64,000 nucleotides of DNA from positions 62,001-126,000 of the forward strand of contig NZ_FOGW01000008.1 of NCBI RefSeq assembly GCF_900111325.1. The letters are read 5' to 3'. The notes beneath the pieces are model-generated. The model did not search any database, was not told the DNA's origin, and was given only the letters and a program-made list of their open reading frames with translations. Source of the stretch: Lachnobacterium bovis (lineage in GTDB: Bacteria > Bacillota > Clostridia > Lachnospirales > Lachnospiraceae). The position numbers and the translations under genes are program-made. Position 1 is the stretch's first letter, and each line of letters opens with the position of its first letter. Positions 26,933 to 36,680 of this stretch are shown piece after piece.

Positions 26933-27577
26933 ATGATAGTAGATGAACGTTTGACGACCTACATCAATTCTCTTGGATCTAGTAACACAAAAATATTAGA
27001 CACTATAGAAAAAGAAGCTCTGCAGTCCTTTGTTCCAATTATACGTAAGGAAATGCAGAGTTTTTTAAAGTTATTGTTACAGATAAAAAAGCCTAAGAGA
27101 ATTTTAGAGGTTGGCACAGCAGTTGGGTTTTCGACTATTTTGATGGCGGAGTATAATCCAGTAGAATGTGAAATTGTCACAATAGAAAACTATGAAAAAA
27201 GGATACCAATTGCCAAAAAGAATTTTGAAAGAGCAAAAAAAGAAGAGCAGATTACTTTGCTTGAAGGTGATGCAACCGAGATACTAAAAGAGTTAGATGG
27301 TGAATTTGATTTGATTTTTATGGATGCTGCAAAGGGTCAATATATTAATTTTATGCCTGATGTATTACGTTTGTTAAGCAAAGATGGTGTATTAGTGTCT
27401 GATAATGTGCTTCAAGATGGAGATATAATCGAATCGCATTATATGATTGATCGTAGAAATCGTACAATTTATAAACGTATGAGAGAATACTTATACGAGC
27501 TAACACATAATGAGAAGCTTGTAACTTCGATAATGCCAATAGGCGATGGTATTACTGTTACAACATTTAAGGATTAA
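26933..27577 (+). CDS. trmR: tRNA 5-hydroxyuridine O-methyltransferase (TrmR family)
   Basis: This 214-residue SAM-dependent O-methyltransferase is of the class I, catechol-OMT-like fold. Motif I is LEVGTAVGFST, followed by the acidic VTIEN and the metal-site motif FIFMDAAKGQY-like region, with SDNVLQDG later. Bacillus TrmR (YrrM) converts ho5U34 to mo5U34. The adjacent U32 gene, which would make ho5U, strongly supports this role. AGGAGA precedes the ATG. Confidence 0.88.
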   Translation: MIVDERLTTYINSLGSSNTKILDTIEKEALQSFVPIIRKEMQSFLKLLLQIKKPKRILEVGTAVGFSTILMAEYNPVECEIVTIENYEKRIPIAKKNFERAKKEEQITLLEGDATEILKELDGEFDLIFMDAAKGQYINFMPDVLRLLSKDGVLVSDNVLQDGDIIESHYMIDRRNRTIYKRMREYLYELTHNEKLVTSIMPIGDGITVTTFKD

Positions 27578-27630
27578 AACTATAAGATAGTTAAAATAGA
27601 TTTTTTAAACATATGAGAGGAAATTTTAAA

Positions 27631-28887
27631 ATGAGAGATATTGAATTATTATGCCCAGCAAGCAGTTTAGAAGTTTTAAAAGTTGCTGTTATATATGGTG
27701 CAAATGCAGTATATATTGGTGGTGAAGCATTTGGTTTAAGAGCAAAGGCAAAAAATTTCTCTATGGAAGACATGGCGGAAGGAATTAAATTTGCACATGA
27801 GCGTGGTGTAAAAGTATATGTCACAATTAATATTTTAGCGCATAATTATGACTTAGAAGGAGTAAGAAGATATTTAAAAGAAATCAAAGATTTAGCTCCT
27901 TATCAACCAGATGCATTGTTAATTGCTGATCCAGGTATCTTTATGATGGCTAAAGAAATATGCCCAGAGATTGAAAGACATATTAGTACACAAGCAAATA
28001 ATACAAATGTTGAAACATATAAGTTCTGGCATGATTTAGGTGCAACTCGTGTTGTGGCTGCTAGAGAGTTATCTTTAAATGAAATTAAACAGATTAGAGA
28101 AGGCATCCCAAGTGAACTTGAAATCGAAGCATTCGTACATGGTGCAATGTGTATTTCATATTCAGGACGTTGTTTATTATCAAATTATTTTACAGGTCGT
28201 GATGCTAATCATGGAGCGTGTACACATCCTTGTAGATGGAAATATGCAATTGTTGAAGAAAAACGTCCAGGTGAATATTTACCAGTATATGAAAATGAAA
28301 GAGGTACATACATTTTTAATTCAAAAGATTTATGTATGGTAGAACATCTTCCAGATTTGATTAATGCGGGTGTAGATAGCTTAAAGATTGAAGGAAGAAT
28401 GAAAACAGCTTTATATGTTGCTACAGTTGCTAGAACATATAGAAAAGCTATCGATGATTATTTAGAATCACCTGAAAAATATCAGGAAAATATGCCATGG
28501 TATTTAGATCAGATTTCAAATTGTACATATAGACAATTTACAACTGGTTTCTTCTATGGTAAACCAAGTGAAGAAGCTCAAATTTATGATAATAATACAT
28601 ATATTAAGGGTTATACATACCTTGGTTTAATCGAAGGTAAGAACGAACAAGGTTTATATAGAATTGAACAAAAAAATAAATTCTCTGTTGGTGAAACAAT
28701 TGAAATTATGAAACCAAATGGTGATAACATACCTGTTCAAGTTAGAAGAATCGTTAATGAACAAGGCGTAGATGTTGAATCTGCTCCACATCCAAAAGAA
28801 ATTCTTTATATTGATTTAGGCGTAGAATTAGAACCATACGATATTATCCGTAGACAAGAAGAAGATGCAAAAATTAATTTAGAGTAA
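27631..28887 (+). CDS. trhP: U32 family protein, tRNA U34 hydroxylation (TrhP type)
   Basis: This 418-residue member of peptidase family U32 is likely the TrhP-type factor for prephenate-dependent 5-hydroxyuridine formation at tRNA U34. Features are IELLCPASSLEVLKVAV at the start, the FVHGAMCISYSGRC signature, CTHPCRWKY and SLKIEGRMK. The cysteines expected for an iron-sulfur cluster in the family are present. The start ATG 27631 is 10 bases after GAGAGG; an ATG at 27613 overlaps that site. Bacillus has two paralogues here, while this window has one. Confidence 0.88.
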   Translation: MRDIELLCPASSLEVLKVAVIYGANAVYIGGEAFGLRAKAKNFSMEDMAEGIKFAHERGVKVYVTINILAHNYDLEGVRRYLKEIKDLAPYQPDALLIADPGIFMMAKEICPEIERHISTQANNTNVETYKFWHDLGATRVVAARELSLNEIKQIREGIPSELEIEAFVHGAMCISYSGRCLLSNYFTGRDANHGACTHPCRWKYAIVEEKRPGEYLPVYENERGTYIFNSKDLCMVEHLPDLINAGVDSLKIEGRMKTALYVATVARTYRKAIDDYLESPEKYQENMPWYLDQISNCTYRQFTTGFFYGKPSEEAQIYDNNTYIKGYTYLGLIEGKNEQGLYRIEQKNKFSVGETIEIMKPNGDNIPVQVRRIVNEQGVDVESAPHPKEILYIDLGVELEPYDIIRRQEEDAKINLE

Positions 28888-28890
28888 TAT

Positions 28891-29002
28891 AAGATTGCAA
28901 AATTATAAGATTGCAAAATTACAAAATTACAAGATTATAAAATCACAAAATTATAAAATTGCAAAATTACAAAATTATAAAATTATAAAATTACAAGATT
29001 AT
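28891..29002. repeat. Fourteen tandem copies of an 8-bp motif
   Basis: The 112 bases are exactly 14 contiguous octamers of consensus AARATTRY. Observed units are AAGATTGC, AAAATTAT, AAAATTAC, AAGATTAT, AAAATCAC and AAAATTGC. All differences are transitions at positions 3, 6, 7 and 8. The array begins three bases after the U32 stop codon and ends before that gene's terminator, so it would be in the 3' untranslated region. It has no spacers and is not a CRISPR. Confidence 0.95.
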
Positions 29003-29032
29003 AATAAAAAATATTAAGATTTTAGAATAAAT

Positions 29033-29086
29033 AACTCTATCTAAGTTACGTAAAATTCAAACGTATTTAGATAGAGTTTTATTTTG
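29033..29086 (+). terminator. Terminator of the trmR/U32 unit
   Basis: AACTCTATCTAA (29033-29044) pairs perfectly with TTAGATAGAGTT (29067-29078), followed by TTATTTT. The ACGT/ACGT inside the loop can extend the pairing. Confidence 0.88.
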
Positions 29087-29159
29087 TATATGTAATGTGG
29101 TAGAATGTAAGAGGCGCATTACGATTATGTACAATTATTCTCAAAAAGGGAGGACATAC

Positions 29160-31604
29160 ATGGCAGACATAATGGAAACAGACAAGCAATTTGGAGAAAA
29201 TAAAAAAGTTATAGATAGAGTTTATGCAGATCCAAGAACGGGTTTGTCAGCTAGTCTTGTTGATAAAAGAATAGTAGCAGGTAAGGTTAACAAGACAGTT
29301 GAGCCATATACTAAATCGTTGAATGATATAATAAAATCAAATGTTTATACATACTTTAATTTTATTTTTTTCGTAATGACAATTCTACTTATTTTGGTAA
29401 GAGGTTGGTCTGATTTAATCTTTTTACCTATCATTATAGCAAATACATCGATTGGAGTTGCTCAAGAATTATATTCGAAGAAACAATTATCTAAATTAAA
29501 GTTTACCAATAAATCAAAATATATAGTCATTCGTGATGCTAAAAAAAATAATATAGAATCAAAGGATTTAGTTTTAGATGATATAGTGTTGTTTAAAAAA
29601 GGAGATCTTATTCCAGCTGATGCTATTGTTGTGGAGGGCAAACTTAAAGTTAATGAATCAATTTTAACAGGTGAGTCGTGTCATGTGGACAAAGTTGAAG
29701 GTAAGATGTTATTGTCTGGAAGTTGGGTTATAGATGGACAAGCTTTTGCAAAAATAGATAAGGTCGGTAAGGATTCTAATATTTCTAAATTAATAATGGA
29801 AGCGTCTAAAGAAAAAAGTTCTAAAAAGTCAGAAATGACAGTAGCATTGGATAAATTGATTCAAACAATAGGTATAATTATAATTCCGGTTGCGATTGCG
29901 TTATTTATTCAATCATTCATTTATAATAAAGCACCATTTGACATGGCTATAAAAAGCATGATTGCTGCTTTGATTGGTATGATTCCAGAAGGATTATATT
30001 TGCTAGCAAGTGTTACTATGGCGATTGGAAGTTTACGATTAGCTAAAGATAAAGTAATTATTCATGATATGAAAAGTATAGAAGAATTAGCAAGAGCAGA
30101 TTTTTTATGTGTTGATAAAACGGGTACTATAACAGATAACAAAATTAAAGTTAAAGGTTATACTACATTAGATGACAAAATTAGTAGAGCAACTTTGAGT
30201 CATATGTTGGGGCAATTTGTCTACAATAGCGATGAAATTACTGAAATGACATACGCACTAAAGAGCTTTTTTACAGAAAGAGATTATGTAGAGGTTGGTA
30301 AAAAAGTTAATTTTACATCTAAAATGAAATATTCTGGCATGAATTTGGGTGGAAAAAATTATGTACTAGGTTCAGCTGAAAATGTGTTAAGAGATAATTA
30401 TGAAAAATACAGAGAAGAGATTGAAAGATATTCACAAAAAGGACTAATTGTACTAGTTTTTGCAGAATATTTAGGAGAGTTAGTTGAAAATGAGGATTTG
30501 ACAGAAGAAGCAATTCCGCTAGGAGTAGTATTTTTATCAAATCCTATTAGAAAAAATGCAAAAGAGACATTTGCCTTTTTTAGAGAAAACGGAACAAAAA
30601 TTAAAGTGATTTCAGGAGATAATCCAATCACAGTTTCAAAAATTGCAAATAAAGTTGGAATTGAAGGAGCAGATAAATTTATTGATGCGAGAAAACTTGT
30701 GAACCAAGAAGACTATAAAAAGGCTGTAAAAGAGTATACTGTTTTTGGAAGAACCTCAGAATATCAAAAGAAGGAACTTATAAAAGCCTTAAAAGGAAAT
30801 AAACATTCAGTTGCAATGGTTGGAGATGGTATTAATGATGTGCTTGCTTTAAGAGAGGCAGATTGTAGTATTGCAATGGTTACAGAAGGGAAAAGTCCTA
30901 TTGCACAAATTTCTCAACTAGTAATTACAGATGGAGATTTTTCAAAAATTCCTTTAGTCGTAAAAGAAGGAAGACGTGTTGTACACAATATTGAACAAAC
31001 TGCAATATTGTATGTTGCAAAGAATATTTTCTCGTTATTGTTAGCAATTTTTTCGTTGATATTTGTATATAATTATCCGTTGTTGCCATCACAAGTTACA
31101 ATAATTAGTTTATTTACAATAGGAATACCTACATTCTTGCTTACTTTAGAAAAAAATAATAAAAAAATACAAAAAAAATTCCTTTCAAAAGTATTTATGA
31201 AAGCTGTACCAGCAGCGTTGACGAATTTTTTTGTTGTGAGTGGTTTAGCTGTATTTTGTAGAGAATTTAATGTTGAATATAGAATTTTGTCTACATCTGC
31301 GACTATTCTTGTTGCTATAATTGGATTTATAGTGCTTTATAAAGTGATTAATCCATTTAAAAAGAAACATTTGTTGATGATAATTCTGTTAGCAATAGGA
31401 TTATTATTAATGATGATTTTAATGAATGAAGTTTTTGCGATAAATAAAATTGATAAAAAGGGAGTATTAATAATAGTTTTATTTACTTTTGTTGCAGCTG
31501 AGTTATATAGTTGCCTAGAATTATTATTTGATAAAGTGCATAAATTTGTGCGCAATAATACATTTTTAACTAAAATTAGAGATAATATAAAGAGTTTTTT
31601 GTAA
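29160..31604 (+). CDS. Cation-transporting P-type ATPase, CtpE-like (probably calcium)
   Basis: This 814-residue P-type ATPase has all catalytic motifs: TGES in the actuator domain (about 170-173), phosphorylated Asp319 in DKTGTIT, and GDGINDV in the P domain. The fourth membrane helix has PEGL (about 276-279), as in calcium pumps, and no heavy-metal-binding domain or CPC motif. The closest type I recognise is mycobacterial CtpE, a calcium importer; the ion is inferred. ATG 29160 follows AAGGGAGG (29146-29153), and a GTG frame from 29097 is rejected. It ends 16 bases before the promoter of the DUF5717 cluster. Confidence 0.88.
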   Translation: MADIMETDKQFGENKKVIDRVYADPRTGLSASLVDKRIVAGKVNKTVEPYTKSLNDIIKSNVYTYFNFIFFVMTILLILVRGWSDLIFLPIIIANTSIGVAQELYSKKQLSKLKFTNKSKYIVIRDAKKNNIESKDLVLDDIVLFKKGDLIPADAIVVEGKLKVNESILTGESCHVDKVEGKMLLSGSWVIDGQAFAKIDKVGKDSNISKLIMEASKEKSSKKSEMTVALDKLIQTIGIIIIPVAIALFIQSFIYNKAPFDMAIKSMIAALIGMIPEGLYLLASVTMAIGSLRLAKDKVIIHDMKSIEELARADFLCVDKTGTITDNKIKVKGYTTLDDKISRATLSHMLGQFVYNSDEITEMTYALKSFFTERDYVEVGKKVNFTSKMKYSGMNLGGKNYVLGSAENVLRDNYEKYREEIERYSQKGLIVLVFAEYLGELVENEDLTEEAIPLGVVFLSNPIRKNAKETFAFFRENGTKIKVISGDNPITVSKIANKVGIEGADKFIDARKLVNQEDYKKAVKEYTVFGRTSEYQKKELIKALKGNKHSVAMVGDGINDVLALREADCSIAMVTEGKSPIAQISQLVITDGDFSKIPLVVKEGRRVVHNIEQTAILYVAKNIFSLLLAIFSLIFVYNYPLLPSQVTIISLFTIGIPTFLLTLEKNNKKIQKKFLSKVFMKAVPAALTNFFVVSGLAVFCREFNVEYRILSTSATILVAIIGFIVLYKVINPFKKKHLLMIILLAIGLLLMMILMNEVFAINKIDKKGVLIIVLFTFVAAELYSCLELLFDKVHKFVRNNTFLTKIRDNIKSFL

Positions 31605-31620
31605 AAAAAGGACTAATTAG

Positions 31621-31649
31621 TTGAATAGAGTTTATAAATAGTTTATAAT
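31621..31649 (+). promoter_or_regulatory. Promoter of the DUF5717-DUF5716 cluster
   Basis: TTGAAT (31621-31626) and TATAAT (31644-31649) are separated by 17 bases. They lie 28 bases upstream of the first start codon, which indicates a transcription unit separate from the P-type ATPase. Confidence 0.75.
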
Positions 31650-31676
31650 TTTATTTATCGAGGAGAAGTGGGTGAT

Positions 31677-34600
31677 ATGATGCAAAAAATGATAAGAAAA
31701 ATAGCTAGGGGAGAGATTTATAATCCTAATACAAGTATTTCATTTTCTGCGGAAAATATAGCAATAGAAGTTTTCGAAGATGAAGTATACGAGGGAGAAT
31801 TCTTTATAGAATTTAAAGGTTATAAAACTGAAGAAATAGGTGGAAAGGTATTTTCGACTAATTGCAGAATGAAGTGTATTAATTCGGAAGTTATAGGAAA
31901 TAAACAGTGTATTAGATACTGTTTTGATGCAAAAGGGCTACGTATAGGAAATAATTCTACGGGAGAATTTTATTTTATAGTTAATCATGTAGAAACAAGC
32001 TTGCATTTTCATGTTACAGTTGTTGAAAAATATGTGAATTCTGCAATCGGTAAGTTATATAATTTAGATGAATTTGTGCAACTATCTAAAGCAAATTGGA
32101 ATGAAGCTTTGCGTATATTTTATTCACCTTTTTTTACAAAGAATATTTTAGAGAAAACCAAGGTGCAATATAAAAATAAATTAATTATGATTTATGATGG
32201 CTTAAATATAAAAGAACATAATAGTCATAATATGGAAGAATTTTTAATTGCTTCTGGGAAAAAAGAGAAAATTGATTTTGATGTCGCAAAAAATAAGTAT
32301 AATTTTTTTGGCGTTACAGATAAAATAAAAGAATATATTGAAATACATAAAACTACCTGGGGATATTTAGAATTTACAATTTCTACAGATAGTGAATTTA
32401 TTGAATTGTGTAAAACTAAAATTACTACAGATGATTTTATGGGAACAACGTTGCAGTATGCATTTTATTTAAGTGAAGAAAAAATGCATGAGGGAAAAAA
32501 TTTCGGAAAAATCATACTGCAAAATGTAAATAAGAAAATAGAAGTCGAAGTAATCGCACAAAAAAATGATGACTTTAAAGAAATCGTAGAATCGGTTAAG
32601 CATCAAATTAAGGATTACAAAGTTGGTTTGATGGAATTATATGTACAGTATCGATTAAAACGAATCGGTACTGGTGCATGGGCAAATGAAACATTGAATA
32701 TTTTACATCATTTAATGATGATTGAAAAAAATAATAAATTATTTTACAAGTTAATGATGGCGCAAATTTATATTTATAATCATGAAATTGAGAAAGCCAA
32801 TGCAATATTAGATCAATTTGACAGAGAAGTTGATAACAAAAATATTCCAGAATATGGTTATTATTTATTTTTGCATACATTATTTGAGAGAGAGCCAGCA
32901 AATGTTGATGAATGTGAAGAAAAAATAGAAAAATTATATAAGCAATATCCAGGAAATGTAATTCTTTTCTGGGCATTGTCTTTTTTGAATGCAAAATATA
33001 TAGAAAATCCAAGCGAAAAATTCAAAGCATTGAAATATTGGGATGGTGTTGGGAAAAATTCTCCTTATATTTTTAGTGAAGCATATTATATTATTTGGCA
33101 AGACCCTTTTTTATTAGATAAGATAGATGATTTTGAAACTAAAGTCTTAATTTGGGCACTTAGGAATAAAGCTTTTACAGAAGAGGTAATGGATCAATTC
33201 TTTTTAGTTGCAAATACTGTAAAGAAATTTGATTTTAAGATTTTTTCAATAATGGAGGAAGGTTATAAAAATTATCCTAAAGAAAATTATTTGTCAGTAA
33301 TTTGTAGCTATTTAATTAAAGCACAAAAATATGGAGAAAAATATCATAAATGGTATGAATTAGGTGTAAATTATAATTTGAGAATTACAAAGTTGTATGA
33401 GGCATTTTTACTTTCGGCAACAGACAAAGATATGACAGAATTACCAGATATGGTTAAAAGATATTTTCAATATGAGAATAATATTCCAAAGAAAAAGTTA
33501 GCTATGTTATATAAAAATATTATTCTTGAAAAGGACAGTGATCCTGCTACATTTGAAAAATATAAAGATATAATTCGTAATTTTGCGTTTGAAGAATTAA
33601 AGAAAAAGCATATTAATGAAAATTATGCGATAATATACCAAGAAATTTTTAGACCAGAAATAATCAATTTACAAATTACAAATTTCTTATCTAATTTACT
33701 TTTTACAAACAAGATAATAGTAAATAGTAAAGAAATAGTACGAATTTACGTATATGAAAATTGGAAAGATGCCCCTTTAGAGATTGGATTAAATGAAGGC
33801 GAGGGCTATTTCTACCATATTTCTGACGAATACGAGATTATTTTTGAAGATAGACAAGGAAAGAGATATGGTAAAAATATTGAGTGTGAAATAAAACCGC
33901 TATTTAATCTAGAAAAATATAAAAAGGTGATTATGGATAGTGTTTTCCAAAATCAAAATTATTTCATGTATGTAGCTGAAAAAGGGGAACTTGCGCCTAA
34001 AAATGAGTATGAAGAATTAGATTTTTTAGAAAATGGAGACATTTCTGAAAAAGTTTTGAATCAATTGTATTATAAACAAGTTGTTTATTATGATAAGATT
34101 GAGGATACAATAAAATGTAGTAGTTATTTGAAAAAAATAAATAATAATTACATAAGTAGAGAAAAAGTTAAACGCTTAGCTGAGTTTTATGTGAAATACA
34201 AAGAATATGGTGAGGCTGTCGAACTTTTGAAAAGAAGAGGAATCGATCTTTTAAAACCTAGCGATGAAGTAGGGATTACAAGATACTTAATAAACAATGG
34301 TGGAACAGACAATAAGATGATAATTGATTTATCATTAAGAGTCTTCAAATCTGGACACTATAATGAAGAAATAATTGAATTTTTATGCTTGAATTATAAT
34401 GGACCAACTACAATTATGGCAAATTTATGGAGTATTGCACATGATATTACATCTAAAACAAATAAACTTGAAGAAAATATTTTAAGTAATATCATTTATA
34501 CGTCTATTGATTTACCGATGAAAAATAAGATTTTTAAGAACTATTGTGAGCATGATGGCAGAAAAATTATAATCGAAGCATATTTAACGAAAATGATGTA

Positions 34601-35246
34601 TGATTTTTTTGCTGATAATAATAAAATTACAGAATATATTGTGAGAATGGTAGAAAATATCATAAAAAAAGGTTTAGTAATAAATGATATTTGTAAGCTA
34701 GGCTTGATTAAATACTATTCAATTTATACTAGTTTAGAAGAAAATGAGGAGTTTATTGATAAGATTATAGAAGAATTACTTATAAAGGATTTGAAATTTG
34801 AATTCTATAAATCATTACCAAATAAAATTGTAGAAAAATACCATATTAAAGATAAGGTTTATATTGAATTTAAAGGCGAAGAACATGAAAACATTATGAT
34901 AGAGTACAAAATATCTAATGGATTTGAAACATCAGAATCTCAACATAAACCAAATATCAAGGCAATGCGTGAAATCTATAATGGTATTTACTGTGTGGGA
35001 GTGACAGCTTTTTTTGGTGAAACAATAAGTTACAAAATTTTCACAGAAAATAATGAAGGTTATAAGTTATTAAAAAATAATACTATAAATAATTACGACC
35101 TTAGAAATACAAACGGTAATAATCGTTATAATCGCTTAAATGATATAGTTATTACATCTAGATTAAAAGAAAAGCAAATTGAGAAGGAACTTAGTGATTA
35201 TCAGAATTTAGATGAATTGACTACAAAAATTTTTACTGTGATTTAA
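31677..35246 (+). CDS. DUF5717 family protein, large TPR-like scaffold
   Basis: This 1189-residue protein is of unknown function and I recognise it as DUF5717. The first 125 residues or so are beta-rich, with no signal peptide, and resemble an Ig-like or chaperone-type sandwich (IEVFEDEVYEGEFFIEF). The central 700 residues are alpha-helical with degenerate TPR-like pairs. A second beta-rich domain lies near 1060-1130 (VYIEFKGEEHENIMIEYKI). No enzyme motif or membrane helix is visible. ATG 31677 is preferred over GTG 31668, which is too near AGGAG. It is followed 57 bases later by DUF5716. Confidence 0.8.
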   Translation: MMQKMIRKIARGEIYNPNTSISFSAENIAIEVFEDEVYEGEFFIEFKGYKTEEIGGKVFSTNCRMKCINSEVIGNKQCIRYCFDAKGLRIGNNSTGEFYFIVNHVETSLHFHVTVVEKYVNSAIGKLYNLDEFVQLSKANWNEALRIFYSPFFTKNILEKTKVQYKNKLIMIYDGLNIKEHNSHNMEEFLIASGKKEKIDFDVAKNKYNFFGVTDKIKEYIEIHKTTWGYLEFTISTDSEFIELCKTKITTDDFMGTTLQYAFYLSEEKMHEGKNFGKIILQNVNKKIEVEVIAQKNDDFKEIVESVKHQIKDYKVGLMELYVQYRLKRIGTGAWANETLNILHHLMMIEKNNKLFYKLMMAQIYIYNHEIEKANAILDQFDREVDNKNIPEYGYYLFLHTLFEREPANVDECEEKIEKLYKQYPGNVILFWALSFLNAKYIENPSEKFKALKYWDGVGKNSPYIFSEAYYIIWQDPFLLDKIDDFETKVLIWALRNKAFTEEVMDQFFLVANTVKKFDFKIFSIMEEGYKNYPKENYLSVICSYLIKAQKYGEKYHKWYELGVNYNLRITKLYEAFLLSATDKDMTELPDMVKRYFQYENNIPKKKLAMLYKNIILEKDSDPATFEKYKDIIRNFAFEELKKKHINENYAIIYQEIFRPEIINLQITNFLSNLLFTNKIIVNSKEIVRIYVYENWKDAPLEIGLNEGEGYFYHISDEYEIIFEDRQGKRYGKNIECEIKPLFNLEKYKKVIMDSVFQNQNYFMYVAEKGELAPKNEYEELDFLENGDISEKVLNQLYYKQVVYYDKIEDTIKCSSYLKKINNNYISREKVKRLAEFYVKYKEYGEAVELLKRRGIDLLKPSDEVGITRYLINNGGTDNKMIIDLSLRVFKSGHYNEEIIEFLCLNYNGPTTIMANLWSIAHDITSKTNKLEENILSNIIYTSIDLPMKNKIFKNYCEHDGRKIIIEAYLTKMMYDFFADNNKITEYIVRMVENIIKKGLVINDICKLGLIKYYSIYTSLEENEEFIDKIIEELLIKDLKFEFYKSLPNKIVEKYHIKDKVYIEFKGEEHENIMIEYKISNGFETSESQHKPNIKAMREIYNGIYCVGVTAFFGETISYKIFTENNEGYKLLKNNTINNYDLRNTNGNNRYNRLNDIVITSRLKEKQIEKELSDYQNLDELTTKIFTVI

Positions 35247-35303
35247 CAGGTATAAATAATTTGAATTCACTTTGAATATATTCGAAGGAGGGAATGTTAA
35301 AAT

Positions 35304-36587
35304 ATGGAAATATTTAATACAAGAAAAATTGAAGATAATAATATTTTGACTGTAGAAAATGAATATTATATTGGAATAGACCTAAATTCAGAATATGCGA
35401 TGGTTAGTTATTATTGCAGTGATTTAGATACGCCTGAGACAGTTAGTACGACTTATGGAAGTGATGTGTATCAAATACCACTAATTCTTGCAAAAAACCG
35501 AAACGACACAAATTGGTTATATGGAGAAGAGGCAATAAAGTATATTGAACGAGAAGAGGAGATTTTTGCTGTAAAAGATTTTTTTAGAATAGAAAACATG
35601 GATAAAACTTATGAATGTTTTGATGAAATATATGAGGGCAAAGATCTTCTTCAGATATTTTTATGCAAAATAATCAATTTGCCAAGTAAAATTTTTGGCT
35701 TAAATCAAAAACCTAAAGTTGTAATTTCTATGAAAAAAATAGATAGATATATATATGAAATTTTTGAGAATATTGGTTTTAAATTGGGCTATGATAATAA
35801 TACTTTTAAAATAATAGACTATAAGGAAAGTTTTTATTATTACATGATTAACCAATCAATTCAACTATTTCAAAACAATGTGATGCTTTTTTTCGCATCA
35901 AGGGATACATTAGAAGTATATAAATTATCAAAAAGTAACAAAACCAAACCAATCATTGTGGATATAGATTATAAAAAAGTTGAACAATTTACACCGGGAG
36001 AAGATAAAGAATTTTGCGAATTTTTAAAGGAGCAAATGTCGGGACAAAATGTTACCTCGGTATATCTTGTGGGTAATGGATTTGATGGAAATTGGCTTCT
36101 AGAATCAATTCAATTTTTGTGTAAAGGAAGACGTGTTTTTATTGGAAAAAATTTATTTTCTAAGGGTGCATGTTATACTGCAATGTTGAAATGTAAAAAT
36201 TCAGATATCAATTACGTTTATTTTGGTGAAAATGATTTTAAATTCAATTTAAGTATTAAGGTTCAAAATCGTAATCAAATGGAATTTTTGACTCTTATAA
36301 GTGCAGGAGAAAATTATTATGAGGCTAAATCTACGTGCGAAGTGATTTTGAGTAAAGGAAATACTGTTGATTTTTGGAAGCAGTTACCAGAATGCAGAGA
36401 GGCAAAGATAGAAGCTATTACGTTGAAGGATTTGCCAATTAGAGAAGATAAGGCTACAAGAATCAAAATTGTAGCAACACCTATTTCTAATGATTCCGTA
36501 GATGTTTATGTAGAAGATATGGGATTTGGTGATATCTATAAATCATCAAATAAGTCTTGGCATTATATTATGAAAATGCCAGCTTAA
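35304..36587 (+). CDS. DUF5716 family protein, Hsp70/actin-like with degenerate ATP site
   Basis: This 427-residue protein aligns by eye with Hsp70. Phosphate-1 is IGIDLNSEYA (23-32, Asp26 kept). The connect-1 counterpart is IIDYKESFYYYMIN (170-183), where DnaK has IINEPTAAALAYGL. The adenosine motif is VYLVGNGFDGNW (253-264), followed by FSKGACYTA. Phosphate-2 is degenerate: DnaK DLGGGT reads FASRDT (197-202), so the second Asp and the glycines are lost. A beta-rich C-terminal domain resembles the Hsp70 substrate domain. It may bind nucleotide but probably hydrolyses poorly. AAGGAGGG lies 11 bases before the ATG. The DUF5716 name is from memory. Confidence 0.78.
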   Translation: MEIFNTRKIEDNNILTVENEYYIGIDLNSEYAMVSYYCSDLDTPETVSTTYGSDVYQIPLILAKNRNDTNWLYGEEAIKYIEREEEIFAVKDFFRIENMDKTYECFDEIYEGKDLLQIFLCKIINLPSKIFGLNQKPKVVISMKKIDRYIYEIFENIGFKLGYDNNTFKIIDYKESFYYYMINQSIQLFQNNVMLFFASRDTLEVYKLSKSNKTKPIIVDIDYKKVEQFTPGEDKEFCEFLKEQMSGQNVTSVYLVGNGFDGNWLLESIQFLCKGRRVFIGKNLFSKGACYTAMLKCKNSDINYVYFGENDFKFNLSIKVQNRNQMEFLTLISAGENYYEAKSTCEVILSKGNTVDFWKQLPECREAKIEAITLKDLPIREDKATRIKIVATPISNDSVDVYVEDMGFGDIYKSSNKSWHYIMKMPA

Positions 36588-36680
36588 AAATATTTATATA
36601 AAACCAGCGTAAAGGCAAAAGTAAAAAGCCAATGTAAATTTTAACAAAAAAAGCATAATAGTTAAGAAAAGGAAGTAACC

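Noticed and set aside
28891..29002. A CRISPR-like array.
   Set aside because: The 8-base units are contiguous with no spacers, far shorter than any CRISPR repeat, and no cas genes are present.
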